Assembly (NCBI RefSeq): GCF_024582695.1
Contig: NZ_CP102081.1
Location: 248,001-312,000 of the forward strand
Reading direction: 5' to 3'
DNA length: 64,000 nucleotides
Source: Mycoplasma sp. 1578d
Lineage (GTDB): Bacteria > Bacillota_I > Bacilli_A > Mycoplasmatales > Metamycoplasmataceae
The position numbers and the translations under genes are program-made. The stretch's first letter is position 1. Every line of letters begins with the position of its first letter. Below the pieces are notes generated by a model. It ran no database searches and had not been told where the DNA came from. It saw only the letters and a program-made list of their open reading frames with translations. Positions 54,401-64,000 of the stretch are shown piece after piece.

Positions 54401-57400
54401 ATTTATCCGCTCAAGATACACGTGAGCAAATTCTTCGGAAAATTAATACTCTTAAGCAAGCTCATCAAATTGTTAAAGCTAAAAAATCTTTTTTAGATGT
54501 TGCTGAAAAATTAAATAACATTTTAAAAGAAAACCAAGATTGAAAAATATACCAAGAACTTAAGAATGATGCTGATTTAATATCAGAAAAAATAAAGTCA
54601 ATTATTAATGACGATAGTTTCACAGTTGAACAAATTCAAGCTCAAAAAGATGAATTTGAAACCAAAATTAAAATATATAAAAATCAAAAAAATAACCTTT
54701 TTACTTCATTAAATCAAGCTATTATTCAAGTTGATAATAAACAAACGATTTTAGACAATAATATTGTTAAACTAAGTAGTTCTAATGAAACATATTATTT
54801 TAATAATTACTATCAACAAGTTAAAGATCAATATCAAATCGATAAAAATACTTCTCATTGAAGTAATGTTGATAGTAATGATATTATGAGTTATTTAATT
54901 AAGCTTGAGATCGGATACTTAAAAGATTTTGCTTTGAATAATCTTAGAGATATTCAATCGATTGCTAATTCAATTCAATCTAGTGATTTAGATTTAAAAA
55001 ACAAAATTCAAAATAGCCAAACTTCTTTTGTGAATTGAGTAAAATCTAAAATTCAATTAGTTGATTCATCATTATTAGATATTGAGTCAATAAGTCAAAA
55101 GATTACTCAATTTTTAAAACTATTATCCCTCCAAAAACGAGTTTTAAATTATATCAACAAAAGCAAAGGTAGCTCGACTCAAAATCTAAAAAATACTATT
55201 AATGCTTCAATTGTGGATTTAAATAATTTAAATAATATCAATTCTTATTATTCAGAATTAAATAAAACTTATCTTGATAATGCTCAATCAGACGAGATTA
55301 AAACAAATATTCTAGAATTATTGGAAAACGATGATTTATCTAAAGGAGAATATGGGATTGTCAAAAGTTTCAACAATCAAATTGGAAGTACATTTGACCC
55401 AGTTTTTATAACTAAATTAAATAGTTATATTGATGATATAAAAAAATCAATAAATTCAGAGACTTTATCAGATAATCTGAAAAGATTGTTAACTAAAGTT
55501 AACTGAATTAAAGAAAAAACTCATTTAATTGCTGAACTGGCTATAAATGTGGGAATTAGTTTAAATGCTCTTAGTGGTATAAAAAGTAATAATCCATATT
55601 ATTCAAAACTCAATGATTTTATTGAACAAGCTCGTGAAAATTATTTTAATGTATCTTCTGAAAAAAGCACTGATTATTACAGTAATCTGAATAATCAAAT
55701 TCGTTTTACAACTCAAAAGCTAATCGCATTTGATGCTTTAGCTTTAAAGATCAAAGAAATTAAAGATATTATTAATAAATCAAGCTTTAATTTGAGAAGT
55801 TTAAATGGTCAAAGTGGATTAGAAAAGCGCAAAGAATTTAATGATTATTTAACTAATTTTGAAAAATTAGCAGTAAATGATCAATATAATCAACTAGCAA
55901 TTGCTCGAATTAATGATTTATTCTCCAAAGCAAATGAATTCAAAAATCTCGTTCAGGCAGATGAAGATACTTTACTTTTTGCAACAAGTTTAGTAATAAA
56001 CAATTTTGCAACTTCAAAACAAGATTTAAATGATGCACTTAAACTCGTTTGAGATAGTGTTCCAGAAATTAAAACAAAAAGTGTTCGAGAATACCAAACT
56101 TTAGTTCAAAAAAACATTAATAATATTTATAATCAAACAGCATTAATTAAAAATAGAAATATTTATCGTAATGAGAATGATATTAAAATTACCTCTCTCA
56201 AAGAAAGTTGATTTGCTCCTTTAGTACATAATGAACTAAAAACAGCTTTAACTATGTTTTTAGATAAACTCAAAGAGCAAAACAGTATTCAAAACACTTT
56301 AACAATAGCACCAGATCAATCAGGAGAGTTAAATATTATTCGTAAACAATTGAATCTTGCTCATGAAAAGCTTGAAGCTCTAAAAATTCTAGCAAGTAAA
56401 GTTTATCAACTTAATGATTTAACAGATAAAATTAAGAGCAATGAATCATTAGTGAATGATGCGAAAAATAAAGCTCTTGAGCTGATTAAAAAAGCCAAAG
56501 AATATTATGGCAATACTGATAAAATGAGCTTGAAAGGTGAAAATTCAATCGAAAGCATTACTGAGCAAGTTGAAAATGAACACCTTAGATTAAGTTTGTT
56601 ACATACTTATGATAAAGTAAAAAATCAATGTGAAACAAACGATATTTTAAGTGATAATGAGAAAAATGTAATTAGAGCTAAATTAAATGAATTTATCAAT
56701 TTATATAATGATCCAAATTCAGATTTAAATCAACTATTTAATACTTATTTTGGAAAAATAGAGCAATTTGAAACAAGTAAAGTTAAAAATTCATTAATTC
56801 AATATGTACTAGATAATGCAATTAAACTCAAAAAGGAATTTAATAGAGCTTTAAGTTATATCAGTTTTCAAGACTCTTCGCTAGATAATGCAGCAGTAGC
56901 TACCAAATTTAATCAAATTAATTCATTAATTAATGGCGAAAGTGGTGTAGTTGCCACGCTTGTTAATACCAACAATAATGAAGAAACTAAAATACATTTA
57001 TTTAATGTTATCAAGAGTAATATTGATCAATTAATTAGTGCTAAAAGAGATCAATTAAAAGAACAATTAAATTACAATAATGAGCTTAAGAGTTATTTTA
57101 ATACAACAATCAATAAACTTGAGTCAAACAATAAAATTATTTATGTTGATGGGTTTGAACAGAAAGGAATTGAAGATTTAAAAACAGCGATTAATAAATC
57201 AAAAGATCTTTCATATTCGCAAGTAAATGAATACTTATTGCCAGCTAAAGCAGTAGCAAAATCACAAGTTTTTAATTTATATATTAAAGTAAGGAGCCAA
57301 CTTGAAAATATCCAAAGTGATTTAACCAATTATGTTAATGATTTTGATCCAAGCAAATCAGTATTTTGGCGAGGTGCAAGTTCAGAATTATCACTTTATA

Positions 57401-59847
57401 ATCCTCTTTTGATCCTTAAAGAGAAAATTAACTATGCCTTAAGCTCATATTTTGGTGATGTTAAAAATTATTCAAGAAAAGTTGATTCCTTAATGAATTT
57501 AATTCAGCAAGGTTATCAGAAAAATATCGATAAGTTCGTTAAACTTGTAAAGGAAAAATTCACCGAAAAATTTGCCCCAAGCGGTTCAAGTAATGGAACA
57601 GGATTTTATGTTGCCTTAATTAGCAAATTAGATCAATTAAAACAAAACACACAAGGAACAAATTCGAACATATACAAACAAAATCAAGCTCAAGAACTCG
57701 AAAACCAATACGATAGTTTTAAAAGAGAATACGAAAAGGTTAACAACGTTTATGCTTCGTTAGAAAATAAAAAGGATTCAACATCTCTAGCTAATTTTGC
57801 TAATTTACTAGATAAATTGAATTATAGTTTCTTAGATTTACAAAAATCTGTACTAAATACTCTTTGACAAAAAATGTCCATAAATCCACTTGAAAATATT
57901 TTTAGTGATCTTTATCAAGATATTGAGTATGAAAATAATTCAGTTTATACTGATGATATAAAAAATAAATTTAATGAGTTGAAAGCTTCAATTCAAGCTA
58001 AATATGTACAAATTAATACATCAAACTTTTTTGATTTTGCTTCATTAGATCAGAATAGTGATTTACCACAAAAATTATTCGAATTAATTCAACAAATCAA
58101 AGAATATAATGACTGAATTAAGAAAAGCGAGAATAATAGCTTATTATTTAAGCAACTTGAAGTAAATCCAAACAAAGAAAATCCACTTAAACCAATTCAA
58201 GAGAGTTTAGATAAGGAATTTGATCAAAAATATAAAGCAATCATCGCTAATGAAGATATTACTAGAAAGAAATTCACTCAAACTTTTGAAGGTTTTGTTT
58301 CTAATAAAACTCAAGATGAGCTTGTTGAAATTGATAATAATGATAAGTTTTTACAAATGTTTAAGCAGTTTGCTTTTACGAATAAGGATGTAGAAAAAAC
58401 AGGTGATTTAAAATCAATTTTCTCTCCATTAAAACTGAAAGTTTATATTAAAAAGTATAACGAAAATGGTTGATTTGATCTCATTACACCAACTCAAGAA
58501 GAAGTTGATCGTCAATCTCTTAAAGCTAAAATTGTGTATAAATATGAAACTAATAATTTTGATCTAGGAGAAGTTAAAGTTGAAAAAGAAGTAGTCATTA
58601 CTTTTAAAACAATTGATACTATCTCTATTCCAAGAGAAACATCGAGCATCTTTATTAAAGATGGCAAAGATGTAGGAATTAAGGCAAAATATGAAGTGAT
58701 CGATGTTGATGAAGCTGGATGAAATATTCCTCAAGTATCTGATGAGAAAGATTCTAATGCTCAAAATGTAAAAAATCAAGTTATAACTAAAGTTTATAAT
58801 AAGATGAAAACTGCTCTTTTTGGTTTGAATGGAGATAATTCGCAATCTCTAAAAAATAATACTGATATTATCAAACTTAAAGAAGAGTATCAAAATTCAT
58901 TTAAAAGCACCAACAAAAACATCAGATACACAGGTTCTCCAGGTAATTCAAGACTAAGTGTATATTTAGACAAAGATAATCGCAACAGTATCACTAAATA
59001 TGGCTTTGATTTTGAAAATCAATTATCAATTCCGCTAACTTATAATGTTTCATTAACTTCAAACAAAGATTACGAAATTTTAAATATCATTCCACTTGAT
59101 AATGAAAAAGGATTTTCTTTCTTACAATTAAATGGAGGTTTTATTACTGGATTTCCGACTTATGGAAAGAGAACTACTGTAGGTAAACCCGAAAGATATG
59201 AATACCTTTTACGTGGACGTGATGGAACCGATACCTTTGATATTTACAATAATTATGCTTGATGATGAACAACTACTCCAGACAAACTTCCGACAGGACT
59301 CAACTTAAATTTATACATCTTTAACATTGATTATGATCCGGTTAAACGTAAAGTTTATTTCTATAATTCCTGAACGCAAAATATTGTTCTATTGATTAAC
59401 AAAAAAAGATTTGTAGAAGCTCTTAATAAGTACAAGGACGATAATTCGCTTAAGCAAAGTGAAAAAGATTTATTAAAATCCTTGTCAACTAAAATCGGGA
59501 ACGATCCAAAAAAATATGGTCAATATCGAATATCTCCTGAAGATTTAGCGAAAACGTTTTCAATTTTTGCGTCATTTAGTGACCAAATATTTAAAAATAC
59601 TCCGCCTTGAAATGGAAACTGATTGGTTTCTTATATCGCCGAATCACTTGGAGGAAATCCAATATTCCCAATTACCGGGGGAGAAAGCACAGTTTATCGA
59701 ACCGACAAAGATAAACCTGAAACCGCAACTTTAAGAAACATTCCTGCTGCTGATTATCAACAGAAAAGCGGAGAATTAATCAAAGCTTCAGCAAGGCAAG
59801 CCCTGTATGCTGCTTGAATCAACAAATTCTGGTTCAAAATTCGCTAA
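51436..59847 (+). CDS. Giant coiled-coil surface protein B, function unknown
   Basis: It has 2803 residues in one frame with about 17 TGA Trp codons and no other stop at the joins I read. SD AAGGAGAAGT precedes the ATG. The N-terminus is basic (MIKNKNKKFKTS), then a hydrophobic anchor about residues 13-36 with no lipobox. Residues 50-2280 are helical, rich in Asn, Gln, Lys and Ile. The C-terminal 550 residues change to a mixed fold with FSPLKLKVYIKK, VVITFKTIDT and DEAGWNIPQ, matching A1 in order and spacing. The extreme end is Trp/aromatic-rich (AWINKFWFKIR). Sequence of the helical body is not obviously shared with A1. It lies between A1 and A2. Confidence 0.85.
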
Positions 59848-59894
59848 TTAAAGCCCATAAAAGTACAACAATTATCTAAACCTAGACAAGTTTT

Positions 59895-60086
59895 TTGGAA
59901 AAATAAATATTTTCTGTTAAAATAGTTTTTTGTTCTTATTTGTTCTTAATTTTGAAAATAATTCTCTAACGTTAGATTTTATAAATTTTTGATCTTATAT
60001 CTAAACTGATAAAAATTAAACAAACTATTTTTATTGATTTACCTACAAATCATCGAAAACTCATAAAAATAACTTTGAGGTGTATT
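59895..60086 (+). promoter_or_regulatory. Promoter and conserved structured leader of giant gene A2
   Basis: TTGGAA (59895-59900), a 17-nt spacer and TAAAAT (59918-59923) form a good promoter. The leader repeats that of A1: two TGTTCTTA copies, palindrome TCTAACGTTAGA (59965-59976), TTAGAT/ATCTAA, hairpin ATAAAAAT / ATTTTTAT, and SD GAGGTG before ATG 60087. The 47 nt between B and this promoter hold no clear terminator. Confidence 0.75.
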
Positions 60087-63000
60087 ATGAAAAATCCAAA
60101 AAAAGTACTCACTTACTTAGGTATGACAACTGGGGTAACTGCAGGTGCTTCTTTAGGAGCTGTTGGTGTATTGTTGTCTTTACATAATACTAGTCAAGTA
60201 CCCCGCCAACAAAAATACTATTTCATGGAATTAAAAAACCAAATAAACAAAACTTCAAATGCATTAAAATTACTTTCACAAAAGCAACAAAATAACGATA
60301 AAATTAAAAATTTATCTTCAGAAGTTGATTATGCAAATCAGCTTTTGAGAAACGAAAATGCAAGCATTGCATTGATGCTTGAGCAAAGAAACAAACTTAA
60401 AAAAGAAACACCTAAAGCACTATTAAGTGTAGTGAGTGATCTTGATCAAGCTAAAAATCTTATCAATGAATATTGTTCATTGGTTAAAGATGTTGATTTG
60501 CAAAACGCTATTTCAGCTTCTAAAGATAAAGTTGTAAATCAGTTATCTTTTGAACAAAACAAAGTTTCAGCTCTAAACTCATTTTTCCAAGTAGTTGATC
60601 CAATCATTGCGCAAGAAAATGACTTTTTAATCACATTAGAAACTAAAATTTGGACTAATCATAAACGGTTAATACAAGATAGTTCCAGTAAATTTAGTAC
60701 TAAAGAAAAGAGTGCATTATTATCAACAATTGATCAAATTTTAAACTTATTAGCTGAACCTAATTACTCTAAAGACTCGTTAATTGAGTATGAAAAAGTT
60801 TATGATCAAATGGTTGATAAGCTTTCTTTAATTAAAGAGCAAGAAAACAAATTGCTTAATAAATTTCTAGAAAATGTGATTCGAGTGACAAATGAAGTTA
60901 GCGATTTAGACATTGATCGTTCGATCATAAATAATTTTTTGCAACGTATCGAACATTACAAAACGGTTGCAACAAGTCCCTGACCAACATTAGCAATTGA
61001 TAAAAGTGAAGAAATTGCATATTTAAACACGCTAGTTAACAATCAACTTGAAATTTTAATTAAGAAAACTCCTGATACTAACAAGCTATTACAAACTTTA
61101 TCACAAAGTTTGGAAAATTTGAAATCAGTTTCTAATGATTTACAATTGCAAAATTTAGTTAATTTACAAGTTCGAAAAATTGCAAGCAATCCTAAATCAA
61201 GTCATGTTCAAATTTTAAAGATTATTGCTCAAGCTAGTGATTTATCAATTACAATCAAAAATATTGAAAAATTAATTGATACTATTAAAACTAAAATTAA
61301 TGTTCATTTAGCTGATAAAAACCTTTCTCAATCAGAAAATGAAGCTTTTAAATCCAGATTAGATGATATTATTGGCTCAAATTTTGATCATATTGATCAA
61401 TATTTAACTGAGTTAAACTCATTATATAATGACATTTACGACAATGTCCTTTTAGGTTCGCTATTTAAGAATTCACTTAAAAAACTTAATGATCAAATCG
61501 AAGAATCGCTTAATAAAGGATTTAATCTTGATAAAAGAACCTTAACTCAAATGTCTCTTGAAGTGTCTGATTTTTTTAAATCTAATCCTTCGATCAAGGA
61601 TTTGAATCAATTTTTAGTCAAGCAAATTGATAAATTGAGAAAAATTAATCGTGCAGAATTAAAGAATTGATACAATTTATCGCTTTCAATTTTGGAACAA
61701 AATGATGAAATTGATTCAAAAATTAAGGACAAGCTTAAGTTTTTAAATTCTCAAGCAATAACCTTAATTCCACAAAATTCAACCGCAATTAGAGAAGACT
61801 TGCAAAATTTAATCAAACAATACCGATCAGAATTTGACAAAACTAATATTAGTAAAGAACTTTCAAATGCATTAGTAAAATATTCTCAGACCAAGGATGC
61901 TATTTTTGAAGTTTTTGCTAATGATAAAAAACAAATTGACTCATCTTTTGGTAATGCTCTTCTTGCTCAGGTTGAAGAGTTATCAAAACAAGCTAAAATA
62001 ATTGCTTCAAACCCTTCTTTATCAGCATCTGATAAAGAAAAAACATTTATGCAAATTGAAAAACAGCTTAAGCTGATTGAACAAAACGTTTCAATTTTTA
62101 AAAACCTTGAACCACAAATATCAAGTGCAGAAGCAACTTTAGCAACTTCAAAAAATAGAAAAGCTGAACAAAGATATTTACAAGAGCAAGCAGATAAAAT
62201 TAACCAAGTCAAAGCTGTCATATTTCAAGCTTTAAAACAAATTTCAAGCGATCATAATTTATCTGATTTAACACAACAAATTAATCAAGCCATTAATGAT
62301 TACAAAGAAAAACAAGCTCAATATCAAGGTGGGGTGTTTTTAACTGAAACCAAAAAACAAATTAATCAACTTTTTAATCCTTATTCACTTGGTGGAGCTC
62401 CAACTAAAATGCAACAAAGGATTTTAAATCAGCTAAATTCATACCAAACACAACTCAGCTCAAGTTCAATAAGTACCGAGAAAAGAAAAGAGATGAATGA
62501 TCAAGTGTCTAGCATCCTTGAAGTAGCTAATTCTATAATACAATTAGAATTAGAGCATAATGCTTTAGAAAATTTAGTCTCAGAAAATGATGCTAAAGAT
62601 TATTCTAAATTTAAACCTAATGCACATTTTACATCTGCAAAAAGTCTCATTGCTAAATCAAATAAATACATAGATAGTTTTTTGACTTCTCAATTAAATG
62701 AAAACAAAATTCAAACTCAAGTTAAAGAATTAAAAGATAAAAACCATGAATTATCTTTAGCTATTTCTCTTGCCTTTTTACAAAAGACAAATGCCCAGAT
62801 TCAAGAATTAAAAACTAATGATTCTAGTTTAATCTCAACCGATCCATATAAGCAGATTAATTCTTCAATTGAAAAAATAAATACTCAAATTGAAAAGGTA
62901 ATTAGCGATAACAATAAAACTATAGATCAAATTGAACAATTGGAAGAAAGTCTTAAAAACTATCTTAAATTAGCTGAGATACTTAAAACATTTATTGATA

Positions 63001-64000
63001 GGTTAAAAACTATTAAGCAAAGTGATAATCCAATTACATATAATGTTTTAGTTAATTCAATTATCAACAAGCCAAATTCTGGGACATTAAATGAACCAAA
63101 AAATACTTTAATTAATTTTGGAGATTCACTTTCAGTAGTTGAATTTAAAGTTTCAATTTTAAAAGATCAACTTTCAAAGGTCTCTGCACGTATAAATGCA
63201 GAAAATGAAGTTAAAAAGTTGGAAAAAATTTATGGACAAGACGAAAGAAACCGTACTATTTTTGATGATTCAATCAAAATCTTTGACAATAAATTATCTG
63301 ATTATAAGATTAAAATAGCAGATTTTTATGCAAGCAATGCTAATCTATTATCATTAAGTGATGAAATTGATTTTTATCAAAAAAGTCAATTAGTTCATAA
63401 AAGCGAAATTGAAAAGACTTGAAATGATGTTATTGATTTAAAATCAAATTTACAAAGCGAATATAATCAGAAAAAAGTTTCTGATGGTTTGAATACGTCA
63501 AAACATACTGATGCAGTTTTTACTGATTTTGATGCTTTAAAAGACTCTAAAGATAATAGCGGTAAAAACACAACATCAATTAACCAATTAGAAGAAAAAC
63601 TCGAACAGCTTGATTTAGCATATCAACAAGATTCATTATTATATGCATCAAGTGAATTAAAAAGTAAGATTAATTCTTCTGATAATTATTCAAATAATGT
63701 TAAGCAATATTCCAATTCTTGAAAAAGTGTTATAAATAATTGAAATAATGCCATTGAGCAAACTGTTGATAGTTATAAAGAAGTTTCGGATCTGACTAAA
63801 ATTAAACAAGATTTTCAAAAGATTTCAGCTTTAAATTCACTTATTGATCAGATAAAAACTATCCTAGATTATTCAGAAAAACAAAAAACAAATGTAAATG
63901 TTTTGGATAAATTCAAAATTCAAAATACTTATGCAAGTTTTAAAGCAAGTGATTTTTATAATCAAAGTTCACAAAGCATTATAGCTTTGAGAGATGAATT
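60087..64000 (+). CDS. Giant coiled-coil surface protein A2 (paralogue of A1), 3' end beyond the window
   Basis: At least 1304 residues are visible, and the gene runs off the window edge. It starts MKNPKKVLTYLGMTTGV with the same anchor as A1 and is colinear with A1 throughout: blocks such as YYFMELKNQ, NALKLLSQK, SSEVDYANQLL, TNISKELSN and NPITY...VNSIINKP recur at the same offset. The offset between A1 and A2 is 17034 nt both at the start codon and at the last base of the window, so there is no net insertion or deletion. TGA Trp codons are kept or exchanged with TGG. By analogy a second B gene may follow outside the window. Confidence 0.85.

Noticed and set aside
43053-59847. Assignment of A1 and B as known gliding or immunoglobulin-binding proteins
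   Set aside because: Size and plan are suggestive, but no diagnostic motif was seen, so I left them unassigned.
43053-64000. CRISPR or short tandem repeat array in the repetitive-looking Asn/Gln region
   Set aside because: There are no regularly spaced identical repeats. The appearance comes from coiled-coil composition and AT-rich codons.

Overview
This window comes from a wall-less mollicute, Mycoplasma in the broad sense and probably the hominis/synoviae-type clade. The DNA is very AT-rich. Almost every real gene is read only if TGA codes for tryptophan: AtpA, FolD, ValS, PtsG, MnmG and both ABC exporters all run through in-frame TGA at positions where the families have Trp. There are no peptidoglycan genes. 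Lipoproteins, PTS and ABC importers and F1Fo-ATPase genes dominate. Reading TGA as Trp also recovers genes that look absent under the standard code, including a single-strand-binding protein, SecE, L33 and a YqhY-like protein.

Layout. 27-7055 is a complete F1Fo-ATP synthase operon (AtpI-like, then atpB-E-F-H-A-G-D-C) closed by a hairpin terminator. 7103-8434 is an operon of three small membrane proteins. 8512-12058 is a HAD phosphatase, an EzrA-like coiled-coil protein and thiI. 12084-12707 (minus) holds a tail-anchored protein and tRNA-Leu/tRNA-Lys. 12869-13738 is efp plus a YqhY-like gene. 13781-18076 (minus) is valS-folD-pfkA. 18184-20256 is a lipoprotein. 20305-23974 (minus) is a two-gene ABC exporter with complementary degenerate ATP sites. 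24312-29320 is potABCD. 29410-30927 is cardiolipin synthase, followed by a proline-rich lipoprotein. 31872-34553 (minus) is the glucose PTS enzyme. 34666-37668 (minus) holds a small membrane protein, ssb, rpsT and a second potD. 37806-39398 has the fold pattern of a phosphohexomutase but has lost every catalytic motif. 39430-40426 (minus) is rpmG-secE-nusG. 40524-42799 is mnmG-rlmH.

The last third (42883-64000) differs sharply. It is a tandem cluster of giant Asn/Gln/Lys-rich coiled-coil proteins: A1 (2786 aa), B (2803 aa) and the start of A2, a paralogue of A1. Each has an N-terminal signal anchor without a lipobox. A1 and B share a related C-terminal region. A1 and A2 are each preceded by a nearly identical untranslated leader of about 160 nt. 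The leader contains a perfect 12-bp palindrome and a conserved hairpin and looks better conserved than the coding sequence behind it. A1 and A2 stay aligned with no net length change over 3.9 kb.

How it fits together: the window combines energy metabolism (glucose PTS, PFK, ATPase), polyamine uptake, translation and tRNA maturation, and a large surface-protein locus. Convergent gene pairs are separated by shared bidirectional hairpins. Several genes have a -10 box so close to the start codon that their mRNAs are probably leaderless. That contrasts with the long structured leaders of the giant genes. All identifications are by eye from sequence; none was checked by database search.
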